Positions 21,387 to 27,516 of a DNA stretch of 37,215 bases are shown one piece after another. How positions within the stretch are numbered: position 1 is the stretch's first letter; each line of letters begins with the position of its first letter. The translations under genes were made by a program, and so were the position numbers. The notes under the pieces were generated by a model. It did no database searches. It saw nothing but the letters and a program-made list of their open reading frames with translations, and had not been told where the DNA came from. The DNA is taken from NCBI GenBank assembly GCA_017412025.1, contig JAFQOY010000006.1:1-37215 (forward strand), given 5' to 3'. The stretch is from Clostridia bacterium (GTDB lineage Bacteria > Bacillota_A > Clostridia > Christensenellales > Aristaeellaceae).

Positions 21387-22265
21387 TTATCGGAACAGCG
21401 GCGTCTTGCTTTCGCTCAGGCCGCGCAGTTCGTTGAAAGCCTTTTTGCGGTCGCTGGAGGCCGTCAGGCGGCTTTCAAGCGCCTCGCGGTCGCCGCTGCG
21501 CAGCAGCTGGCTGTATTCGCCGAGCTTTTCGCGCAGTTCGTCGGTCAGGTCGGCAAGCGTCCCGCGGTTGGCGTAAAACAGCTCCGTCCACAGCCTGGGA
21601 TCCAGCGCGGCAACGCGCGTGGCGCCCCGGAAGGAGCCGCCCTCAAAGCCGTAGCTGTCAAAGAGCAGATGCTGGTCGCACAGAGAGAGGGCGAGTACGT
21701 GCATCAGCTGGCTGGTGTAGCCGATGCGCTCGTCGTGCGATTTCGGATCGGAGAGCACGACGTCGGCGCAGCCCATGTACAGAACCAGGCGCTCCATCAG
21801 GCGGACGGCCTCGTCCGGCACGGTTTCATCCGGCGTGAGGATGTAATGTGCGCCGCGGAAGAGATCTGCCGATGCGTTGGCAAAGCCGCCGCATTCCTTG
21901 CCGGCCATCGGATGGCCGCCGAGATAGACGAAGCTGCGCCCGGGCAGCGCGGCGACCGCCTCATGCATCGGACGCTTGACGCCGCATACGTCGGTGAGCA
22001 GGGAACCGGGCTTCAGACGATGCGCATAATCCCGCACGAAAGCCGCGCAGGCCTGCGGATGCAGGCACAGGACGGTCAGATCCATGCTTTCAAGCGGCGC
22101 GTCGTCTGCGGATTTCCACGCGGCGCGGACGGCGTCGCAGCCGAGGGCTTCAAAGCGCGTGCGGTCACAGCAGTCCACTGCGCAGAGCTCTGCGCCGGGG
22201 TAATCGCGCAGCGCCAGCGCCATGCTGCCGCCGATCAGCCCGAGGCCGATCAGCATGATCCTCAT
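21387..22265 (-). CDS. tyrA: Prephenate dehydrogenase
   Basis: A 292-residue NAD-dependent enzyme converting prephenate to 4-hydroxyphenylpyruvate for Tyr synthesis. It opens with the dinucleotide-binding loop 'MLIGLGLIGGSMALAL', then 'LTDVCGVKRPM', 'YLGGHPMAGKECGGFANASADLF', and the C-terminal helical domain 'RIGYTSQLMHVLALSL...GGSFRGATRVA'. No ACT domain is present, so Tyr feedback through such a domain is unlikely. The ATG at 22265 overlaps the aroF stop by four bases (ATGA) and is preceded by GGAG; longer upstream extension would overlap aroF. Confidence 0.95.
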   Translation of the reverse strand: MRIMLIGLGLIGGSMALALRDYPGAELCAVDCCDRTRFEALGCDAVRAAWKSADDAPLESMDLTVLCLHPQACAAFVRDYAHRLKPGSLLTDVCGVKRPMHEAVAALPGRSFVYLGGHPMAGKECGGFANASADLFRGAHYILTPDETVPDEAVRLMERLVLYMGCADVVLSDPKSHDERIGYTSQLMHVLALSLCDQHLLFDSYGFEGGSFRGATRVAALDPRLWTELFYANRGTLADLTDELREKLGEYSQLLRSGDREALESRLTASSDRKKAFNELRGLSESKTPLFR

Positions 22266-23275
22266 AGCGTGCGCTCCACAATCGGGGCCATCGCGTGCAG
22301 CTTGCCCATGACCTGCGCAAACTGATCGGGCGTGAGGCTCTGCGCGCCGTCGCACAGGGCGCAGGGCGGATTGTTGTGCACCTCGATGATCAGGCCGTCC
22401 GCGCCGGCGGCGACGGCTGCAAGCGACATCCGCTCGACCATCCAGTTCATTCCTGTGGCGTGAGAAGGATCGACGATGACCGGCAGATGGGAAAGGCGCT
22501 TGACCGCCTGTACGGCGGAGAGATCGAGCGTATTGCGCGTATAGGTCTCAAACGTGCGGATGCCGCGCTCGCAGAGGATGACGTTGGGATTGCCGGACGC
22601 CATGATGTACTCTGCGCTCATCAGCCACTCGTTCACCGTGGCGCTCAGGCCGCGCTTGAGCAGGATCGGCTTTCGGGTCTGGCCCAGTTCCGTCAGCAGG
22701 TCGAAGTTCTGCATGTTGCGCGCGCCGACCTGGATGACGTCCACGCGGCGGTCAAACTCCTCAACGAGTTTCGGACTCATGATTTCCGTACAGATGGGCA
22801 TGCCGCAGGCCTCTTTGGCGTGCTCAAGCAGGGTGAGGCCCTCGAGCTTGAGCCCCTGGAATGCATAGGGCGAGGTGCGGGGCTTGTATGCGCCGCCGCG
22901 CAGCACGTTTGCGCCGGAGGCGCGAACCTTGAGCGCCGTATCGGTGATCTGCTCCTCGTTTTCAACGGAACAGGGACCGGCGAAGATGGCAAGCTTTCGT
23001 CCGCCGACGGGCACGTCGCCGCAGTCGATGACGGAATCGGTCGGATGGAACTTGCGGTTGGCCTTCTTGAACGGCTCGGAAACCGGCATGATGCGCTCAA
23101 CGCCGGGCTGGATCAGAAAATCGTGTGGGTCAAGGTGGGCAACGTCGCCGATGACGCCCAGCACGACGCAGCCGACGCCGGCATTGCGCTGAATCTGCAT
23201 ACCCTGTTTGGTCAGCGATGTACACAGCGCGTCAATCTGTTCCTCGGTAGCCTTGGGCTTCATGATGATAATCAT
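22262..23275 (-). CDS. aroF: 3-deoxy-7-phosphoheptulonate synthase (DAHP synthase, type I-beta with N-terminal regulatory domain)
   Basis: A 337-residue enzyme for the committing step of aromatic synthesis. Residues 1-68 are the ferredoxin-like N-terminal domain ('MIIIMKPKATEEQIDALC...VIGDV') used for allosteric control in I-beta enzymes. The catalytic barrel follows, with GPCSVE (100-105), 'RGGAYKPRTSPYAFQG' (126-141), 'VGARNMQNFDLL', 'LKRGLSATVNEWLMSAEYI' and 'PVIVDPSHATG'. It is the first structural gene after the Phe/Tyr leader peptide and terminator. AGAAGGAAA precedes the ATG. A shorter start at codon 5 (second Met) is possible but removes part of the first beta strand. Confidence 0.97.
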   Translation of the reverse strand: MIIIMKPKATEEQIDALCTSLTKQGMQIQRNAGVGCVVLGVIGDVAHLDPHDFLIQPGVERIMPVSEPFKKANRKFHPTDSVIDCGDVPVGGRKLAIFAGPCSVENEEQITDTALKVRASGANVLRGGAYKPRTSPYAFQGLKLEGLTLLEHAKEACGMPICTEIMSPKLVEEFDRRVDVIQVGARNMQNFDLLTELGQTRKPILLKRGLSATVNEWLMSAEYIMASGNPNVILCERGIRTFETYTRNTLDLSAVQAVKRLSHLPVIVDPSHATGMNWMVERMSLAAVAAGADGLIIEVHNNPPCALCDGAQSLTPDQFAQVMGKLHAMAPIVERTL

Positions 23276-23334
23276 CGCGTTTTCCTTCTTTCATGAACGA
23301 AATGGTGTGTGAAAGCGTGGCAGAGCCGTTTGCG

Positions 23335-23373
23335 TAAACAAAACAGGCTCCTGCCACGTGTGGCAGGAGCCTG
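23335..23373 (-). terminator. Attenuator terminator before aroF
   Basis: On the minus strand a perfect 13-bp stem CAGGCTCCTGCCA / TGGCAGGAGCCTG with a CACG loop runs into TTTTGTTTA. It stands between the leader peptide and aroF, so it must be bypassed for operon expression. Its first four bases (CAGG) are also part of a TCAGG that can pair with the CCTGA at 23391-23395, giving an antiterminator. Confidence 0.92.
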
Positions 23374-23416
23374 ACAAAAAGTCAGTCAGTTCAGGAGAGA
23401 TACCCTGATACACTTC

Positions 23417-23491
23417 TCATGCGCGCACGACAGCAAGACCATAGCCCGTAAAGCCATAGCCGCTAAATCGCACAAAAGAGAAGCTGAACAT
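23417..23491 (-). CDS. Phe/Tyr-rich leader peptide of the aromatic amino acid operon
   Basis: A 24-codon reading frame with ATG at 23491, an excellent GGAGG Shine-Dalgarno eight bases upstream (23500-23504), and TGA at 23417-23419. The peptide begins MFSFSFVRFSGYGFTGY and holds five Phe (positions 2, 4, 6, 9, 14) and two Tyr (12, 17) in its first 17 residues, the two end products of the operon. It is followed by mutually exclusive stems and a strong terminator before aroF, the arrangement of pheL- or trpL-type attenuators. The peptide itself probably has no function; ribosome progress through its aromatic codons would be the signal. Confidence 0.82.
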   Translation of the reverse strand: MFSFSFVRFSGYGFTGYGLAVVRA

Positions 23492-23520
23492 GCTGTATAC
23501 CTCCGGAATCGATTGCAAAA

Positions 23521-23549
23521 AGTATAGCACCTGCAAAGCGATTGCGCAA
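23521..23549 (-). promoter_or_regulatory. Promoter of the aromatic operon leader
   Basis: Minus-strand TATACT (23521-23526) preceded, with a 17-bp spacer, by TTGCGC (23544-23549). A start near 23514 leaves about 22 nt before the leader-peptide ATG, matching a compact attenuator transcript. Confidence 0.7.
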
Positions 23550-23644
23550 GGGGGTTTGTGAAAAGTTGCAAAAAGTTGACGGATAGTCATCCTGGATGTG
23601 AAACGGATTCAATGATCGGGAACGTATCCGCCGGCGGGCGCCGC

Positions 23645-24271
23645 TCACAGGCAGAAGCGGACGGCGACGGCTTTGCCCAGGATTTTGACGCATCGCGTTT
23701 CATCTTCGCCGCCGATGTCGATGGGCGCGTAGCTGGGGTTGGAGGGCATCAGCTGGGTGAAGGCGATGCGCCCGTCCGGCCCGCACAGGCGGCGCACGCG
23801 CTTGAGCGTCAGCTCGTTGTCGATGGCGATCGCGGCGATTTCACCGTCGCGGACATTGTCCTGCCTGCGGATAAAGACCACGTCGCCGGAATGGATGCGG
23901 TCGCCGGTCATGGAGTCGCCCTGTGCAATGAGCGCGAAATCGCAGACGACGTCCTCTTCGATGGTGACATATTCTGTGCCGTCGCCCGGCCTATAGATGG
24001 GCTCGCCGCAGGCGGCGCCGCCCAGAACAGGCACGCGGCGTACGCCGTTTTCGCGTGTGATCTCCCTTCTCTCCTCAGTCGAGCCGGAGAGCATGGACAG
24101 CGGAACGCCCAGCCGCTCGGCAAACTGGCTGACCACGGACAGACGGGGCACGCGCTGCTTGGTCTCGTACCGGCTGATGACCTGCTTGGTGGTGCCCAGC
24201 AGCGCAGCGAGCTCCTCCTGGGAGAGGCCGCGCTCCTTGCGCAGATGCTTCAGAATATCGCCGAATTCCAT
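23645..24271 (-). CDS. XRE-family repressor with S24 (LexA/CI-like) autocleavage domain
   Basis: A 208-residue regulator. Residues 4-62 are an XRE/Cro-type helix-turn-helix ('LKHLRKERGLSQEELAALLGTTKQVISRYET'), so it is not canonical LexA, which has a winged helix. Residues about 78-200 are an S24 peptidase domain with the autocleavage site Cys88-Gly89 in 'GGAACGEP', catalytic Ser120 in 'AQGDSMTG', and catalytic Lys157 in 'NELTLKRV'. Such proteins repress prophage or stress genes and self-cleave when RecA is activated. The start at 24271 follows AAAGGAGG. Its promoter lies divergent to the HTH gene at 24628, with shared repeat operators and an SOS box. Confidence 0.92.
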   Translation of the reverse strand: MEFGDILKHLRKERGLSQEELAALLGTTKQVISRYETKQRVPRLSVVSQFAERLGVPLSMLSGSTEERREITRENGVRRVPVLGGAACGEPIYRPGDGTEYVTIEEDVVCDFALIAQGDSMTGDRIHSGDVVFIRRQDNVRDGEIAAIAIDNELTLKRVRRLCGPDGRIAFTQLMPSNPSYAPIDIGGEDETRCVKILGKAVAVRFCL

Positions 24272-24316
24272 GCTGTCTGCCTCCTTTGCGGTATGGTAAG
24301 GATGAAATCTACATGC

Positions 24317-24344
24317 ATTATAACATGTTTGTCGCCAATTGCAA
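24317..24344 (-). promoter_or_regulatory. Promoter of the S24 repressor with operator-like repeat
   Basis: Minus-strand TTGCAA (24339-24344), 16-bp spacer, TATAAT (24317-24322). The repeat TGTCGCCAAT (24330-24339) sits within the spacer next to the -35 box, consistent with autoregulation. Confidence 0.75.
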
Positions 24345-24438
24345 CCCGTTTTGAAGTTTTTTTGAAATTTTGTCGCCAAATGGTTGACGAACGACCGTTC
24401 GCGTGCTAGAATGATGACTGTCACCAATCGAGCGACAA
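24330..24438. promoter_or_regulatory. Operator repeats TGTCGCCAA in the divergent control region
   Basis: TGTCGCCAAT at 24330-24339, TGTCGCCAAA at 24371-24380 and TGTCACCAAT at 24419-24428 are direct repeats with at most one or two changes; an inverted half site GCGACAA follows at 24432-24438. They bracket both divergent promoters, as expected for binding sites of the S24 repressor. Binding is inferred from position only. Confidence 0.6.
24384..24412 (+). promoter_or_regulatory. Promoter with SOS (LexA) box for the HTH gene
   Basis: TTGACG (24384-24389), 17-bp spacer, TAGAAT (24407-24412). The spacer contains the palindrome CGAACGACCGTTCG (24388-24401), which fits the Gram-positive LexA consensus CGAAC-N4-GTTCG (13 of 14 positions of CGAACRNRYGTTYG). 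LexA bound there would block this promoter until DNA damage. Confidence 0.78.
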
Positions 24439-24627
24439 TCGTGTAAAGAACAGACAGAAATCATCCGGATGGTTATCTGATGGAAAAGTGTAAAAGTGGA
24501 GAGAAGCGATACATGATACATGCATTTGGCGCTTTAGGTGGAGATAATAGGGGGATATTGCCGTAATATCCAAATTATAGTGGAATATGAGCGGAAATTG
24601 CAGGAGAATCTGCCGGAAAGGGGACTG
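24413..24627 (+). other. 215-nt leader of the SOS-box transcript
   Basis: No established gene. A 28-codon frame (24480-24566, MEKCKSGEKRYM...) has no good ribosome site at its first ATG; an internal ATG at 24513 follows GGAGAG and would give 17 residues. Neither can be supported as a gene. The leader also holds the operator-like sites at 24419-24438. Confidence 0.3.
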
Positions 24628-24969
24628 ATGGATGTGGAAGCGATGTACGAGACGTCTGCCCAGCGAATGGCTGATCTGGAGCGCCGTGTGCTGGCGCTGG
24701 AGGAGCGGACGCGCAGAACGCTGTGGCACAGCGGCGGCATAAGCAGGGAAGATGAGCTGGCGCAGCAGTACGGCGAATACGTGGACAAGACCGTGGCCGC
24801 CAGGATTCTCGGCGTCACGCGCGCGACGGTTTATGCCATGCTTGCGGACGGCCGCATTGAGAGCGCATGTGAAGGCAGACGCGTAGACGTGCGGAGCATC
24901 GCGCGGTACATGACCCGGCCGGCGGAAAAGAACGGCAGGCAGAGACGAAAAGAAAATGCGGCGTCGTAA
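24628..24969 (+). CDS. Coiled-coil plus excisionase-type helix-turn-helix protein
   Basis: A 113-residue protein. Residues 5-35 are a heptad-rich helix ('ETSAQRMADLERRVLALEERTRR') suited to dimerisation. Residues about 50-97 form an HTH_17/excisionase-MerR-type DNA-binding domain ('YVDKTVAARILGVTRATVYAMLADGRI...VDVRSIARYM'). The tail is basic (RQRRKE). The ATG at 24628 follows GGAAAGGGG; a GTG at 24538 would extend the frame by 30 residues but lacks a ribosome site. Being driven by an SOS-box promoter opposite an S24 repressor, it is a candidate effector or anti-repressor of that switch. No integrase gene is near. Confidence 0.75.
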   Translation: MDVEAMYETSAQRMADLERRVLALEERTRRTLWHSGGISREDELAQQYGEYVDKTVAARILGVTRATVYAMLADGRIESACEGRRVDVRSIARYMTRPAEKNGRQRRKENAAS

Positions 24970-24995
24970 ACAGGGCTTGACAGGGAGGACTGAAT

Positions 24996-25241
24996 ATGAG
25001 CGTACTTGATATTGTGATGATTCTGGTTTTCGTAGTCCCGATTATCGGGCTTTGCATCGGGTTTGTGTTTTGCGTCAGCCTCATGCAGATTCAGGAGGAG
25101 GCCGACGTGGCGCAGCGCCGCGTACAGGATCAGGATCTGGAGGATCAGCAGGTCGTCAGGCGTTACCGCGCATATGCGGCGCAGGTGTCCAACAGGCGCT
25201 ATGTGCGCCCTGCCGGCGCGATGGTGCGCGCGGCGCGCTGA
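24996..25241 (+). CDS. Small single-pass membrane protein
   Basis: An 81-residue protein with one strong N-terminal transmembrane helix (about 4-29, 'LDIVMILVFVVPIIGLCIGFVFCVSL') and a charged cytoplasmic tail (QEEADVAQRRVQDQDLEDQQ, then VVRRYRAYAAQV) with helical, Gln/Arg-rich character. I do not recognise the family. It follows the HTH gene by 26 nt with a good AGGGAGG ribosome site and therefore probably shares the SOS-box promoter. SOS-linked small membrane proteins can be division inhibitors or toxins in other bacteria; nothing in the sequence proves that here. Confidence 0.7.
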   Translation: MSVLDIVMILVFVVPIIGLCIGFVFCVSLMQIQEEADVAQRRVQDQDLEDQQVVRRYRAYAAQVSNRRYVRPAGAMVRAAR

Positions 25242-25261
25242 AGCGGGATATAAATCGATAA

Positions 25262-25292
25262 GAGCGGGCATGCGAATTTCGCGTGCCCGCTC
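25262..25292. terminator. Bidirectional hairpin between the small membrane protein and dus
   Basis: GAGCGGGCA / TGCCCGCTC, extended by inner pairing of GCG/CGC, lies between the converging genes ending at 25241 (+) and 25298 (-). The T-runs are poor on both sides, so efficiency is uncertain. Confidence 0.6.
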
Positions 25293-25297
25293 CTGGA

Positions 25298-26260
25298 TTA
25301 TTCGGGGATAAACTGCGGCTGCGCGCAGAGCGCACATTCGTCAAAGAGGCGGCTGACAGCGTCCTGATACTGCGCGAGAGTGGACGCCTTGCGGATGGTC
25401 TTGAGCGGCCTGGCATGGTCTTCAAAGCTGCAGGCGATATTCTTCATCACCTCGCGCAGACGCGCCACCACCACGTTTTTGGGATAGCGCTCAAGGTATT
25501 CGCGCAGCAGATCGTCATGGAAAGCGCGAAGGGCGGAAAGCGTAAGCGCCTGTCCGCCGGTATATTCCTGCGCGAGCGCAGGATTGGCCAGAAGGCCGCG
25601 CCCGAGCATCAGCGCCCTTGTGCCGGGATAATCGCGTTCAAGCGCGCGGCAATGATCGGCCGTGAACAGATCGCCGTTGTAGATCACGGGAAGCTGCGTA
25701 TGCCCGAGCGCCGCGCCGTACACGCTGCGGTGCGGCGTCCCCTTGTAGAACTGCTCGCGCGTACGCGGATGAATGATCAGCTCTCTGACCGGGTAGCGGG
25801 AGAAGAGCTCAAGCAGGCGGTCAAACTCCTCCGGCGCGGCGTAGCCGATGCGCGTCTTGATGGAGATGGGCATGGGCGTGCGGGAAAAGACGTCGTCAAG
25901 GAACATCTCAAGCTCCGTCACGTGCGCAAGCATGCCTGCGCCCTTGCCCTTGGCGGTCACGGTGCCGGACGGGCAGCCGGTATTGAGGTTGACCTCCATG
26001 TGGCCCATATCATAGAGCTGCTGCGCAGCCCAGATGAAATGATCGGCATTTCTGGTGAGCACCTGCGGCACGACGGGCACGCCGGTGTTGTATTCCGGCG
26101 AGACGTTGGACAGTTCCCGCGTGGTCATCGTCAGCGTCTGTGTCGGGCTGATGAAGGGGATATAGTATTTTTCAATGCCGGTAAAATGCGCGTGATGCAC
26201 GCGGCGGTAGGCTGAATCGGTCACGCCCTCAAGCGGCGCAAAACGGACAGGAAGGGACAT
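25298..26260 (-). CDS. tRNA-dihydrouridine synthase family protein
   Basis: A 320-residue FMN flavoprotein that reduces uridine to dihydrouridine in tRNA. The N-terminal 'RFAPLEGVTDSAYRR', the active-site region 'MEVNLNTGCPSGTVTAKGKGAGML' with Cys96, 'PISIKTRIG', 'LIIHPRTREQFYKG' and 'PVIYNGDLFTADHC...ALMLGRGLLANPAL' are all Dus landmarks. The CPSGT variant (rather than CPVKKV) is shared by a Firmicutes subgroup distant from DusA/B/C, so no subtype is named. The start at 26260 follows AAAGGAG. A promoter is at 26307-26335. Confidence 0.92.
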   Translation of the reverse strand: MSLPVRFAPLEGVTDSAYRRVHHAHFTGIEKYYIPFISPTQTLTMTTRELSNVSPEYNTGVPVVPQVLTRNADHFIWAAQQLYDMGHMEVNLNTGCPSGTVTAKGKGAGMLAHVTELEMFLDDVFSRTPMPISIKTRIGYAAPEEFDRLLELFSRYPVRELIIHPRTREQFYKGTPHRSVYGAALGHTQLPVIYNGDLFTADHCRALERDYPGTRALMLGRGLLANPALAQEYTGGQALTLSALRAFHDDLLREYLERYPKNVVVARLREVMKNIACSFEDHARPLKTIRKASTLAQYQDAVSRLFDECALCAQPQFIPE

Positions 26261-26306
26261 GGGCGGCTCCTTTATATTGACATGGGATGTTTTCACAGCG
26301 CCGTCC

Positions 26307-26335
26307 ATTGTATCACGAAACGCCCGGTCAGGCAA
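26307..26335 (-). promoter_or_regulatory. Promoter of the dus gene
   Basis: Minus-strand TTGCCT (26330-26335), 17-bp spacer, TACAAT (26307-26312). Confidence 0.65.
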
Positions 26336-26372
26336 TTGACAAACGCATTTTCCGGTTTTTCCGGATTTCGCT

Positions 26373-26410
26373 TTGTTTGCCCGGCAATCTGTGGTATGAT
26401 ACCTGTATCA
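26373..26410 (+). promoter_or_regulatory. Promoter and palindromic operator of the PfkB-family kinase gene
   Basis: TTGTTT (26373-26378), 16-bp spacer, TATGAT (26395-26400). A perfect palindrome TGATAC-CT-GTATCA (26397-26410) overlaps the -10 box and the likely start site; a further half site ATGATAC lies at 26413-26419. This looks like a repressor operator controlling the kinase. Confidence 0.68.
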
Positions 26411-26436
26411 GCATGATACAAAAGGAGAGAGAGCAT

Positions 26437-27369
26437 ATGGGCATTGTCGTCATCGGCGCGGCGTTTGTGGACATCAAGGGCTTCCCGCTGAACAATTACA
26501 TCCCTGACGGCCGCAATGTCGGCAGGATTGAATATATTCACGGCGGCGTGGCGCGCAACGTGGTGGAGGATATCGCAAACGTGGAGCTCCGTCCGACGTA
26601 TCTGGGCATCGTCGATGATACGCCCATGGGCGCTGCAGTCGTGCAGAAGCTGAAGAATCACAAGGTGAACTGCGACTATGTGCTCACCATTCCGGACGGC
26701 ATGGGTACGTGGCTGGCTGTGTTTGACAACAACGGCGACGTCGCCGGTTCCATCTCCAAGCGGCCGAATATGCTGCCGATCGTCGATCTGCTCTGCGAGA
26801 AGGGCGATGAGATCTTTGCCAATGCGGATTCGGTGGTGCTTGAGGTCGATCTTGACAAGGAGCTGGTCAAGAAGGTGCTGGAGCTGGCTGAAAAGCATGG
26901 CAAGAAGCGCTTTGCGCTGGTCTCCAACATCAGCCTCGCCGTGGAGAGGCGCGATTTGCTGCAGCGCTTTACCTGCTTCATCTGCAATCAGCAGGAGGCG
27001 GGCATGTTCTTTGCCGACGATTATCACGGAAAGACGCGCGAGGAGATGTGCGAGATTCTGGGCGAGAAGGTGCTGCAGGCCAAGCTGCCGGCAATGGTGG
27101 TGACCATGGGCGGCGAGGGCGCCGTCTATGCGGACGAAAACGGCACAAGGGGCGTCTGCCCGGCGAAGAAGGTGCACGTCAAGGATACCACGGGCGCGGG
27201 CGATGCGTTCTGCGCGGGCGTATCCATCGGACTGACGTATGGCAAGAGCCTGCCGGACGCCATCGAGATCGGCTCGACGCTGGCAGCCTCGGTGATCACT
27301 TCTTCTGAAAACGTCTGTCCGCGCTTCCTGCCCCAGGAATTCGGGCTGGATATCGCGGTAGAAGAATAA
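26437..27369 (+). CDS. PfkB-family carbohydrate or nucleoside kinase
   Basis: A 310-residue ribokinase-superfamily kinase. It shows the N-terminal 'IVVIGAAFVDIKGFP', the substrate-binding di-glycine motif 'IHGGVARNVVEDIA' (PfkB signature 1, about 35-47), and the C-terminal signature 2 DTTGAGDAFCAG (250-261) with catalytic Asp256 and the anion hole GAGD. Pseudouridine kinase, ribokinase and sugar kinases share this pattern; 'GGVARNVVENL'-like motifs are common in pseudouridine kinases, so that is a reasonable but unproven guess. AAAGGAG precedes the ATG at 26437. Earlier in-frame ATGs lie inside the promoter. Confidence 0.88.
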   Translation: MGIVVIGAAFVDIKGFPLNNYIPDGRNVGRIEYIHGGVARNVVEDIANVELRPTYLGIVDDTPMGAAVVQKLKNHKVNCDYVLTIPDGMGTWLAVFDNNGDVAGSISKRPNMLPIVDLLCEKGDEIFANADSVVLEVDLDKELVKKVLELAEKHGKKRFALVSNISLAVERRDLLQRFTCFICNQQEAGMFFADDYHGKTREEMCEILGEKVLQAKLPAMVVTMGGEGAVYADENGTRGVCPAKKVHVKDTTGAGDAFCAGVSIGLTYGKSLPDAIEIGSTLAASVITSSENVCPRFLPQEFGLDIAVEE

Positions 27370-27413
27370 GCAGGACAGGCAAAAAGCAGGTAAAAAATAG
27401 GCAAAAACGGGAA

Positions 27414-27446
27414 AAGCGGAGAGGAACAAACCCTCTCCGCTTAAAT
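27414..27446. terminator. Bidirectional terminator between the PfkB kinase and HD genes
   Basis: An 11-bp stem AAGCGGAGAGG / CCTCTCCGCTT with a 7-nt loop between convergent genes. The minus strand reads into CTTTTCCCGTTTTT and the plus strand into AAATTG, so it is better for the minus-strand HD gene. Confidence 0.7.
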
Positions 27447-27516
27447 TGATGTGCCATGATATCAGGGAGAAGGATTTCTCCTCCCCTGCAGGGAATCGAT
27501 CCGGTTTCCGGGCGTA

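Noticed and set aside
23386..23571. A 61-codon minus-strand frame overlapping the Phe/Tyr leader
   Set aside because: It is in another frame, lacks a Shine-Dalgarno, begins upstream of the promoter -10 box and is Cys/Arg-rich nonsense; the 24-codon frame with GGAGG explains the region better.
23645..24271. Canonical lexA
   Set aside because: The DNA-binding part is XRE/Cro-type rather than the LexA winged helix, so the gene is called an S24 repressor without the lexA symbol.
24480..24566. Possible 28- or 17-codon small ORF in the SOS-box leader
   Set aside because: The ribosome site is weak for the first ATG and only moderate for the second; no conservation can be tested here, so it is not called.
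23645..25241. Complete prophage
   Set aside because: Only a CI-like repressor, an HTH gene and a small membrane gene are present; no integrase, terminase, portal or capsid genes flank them.
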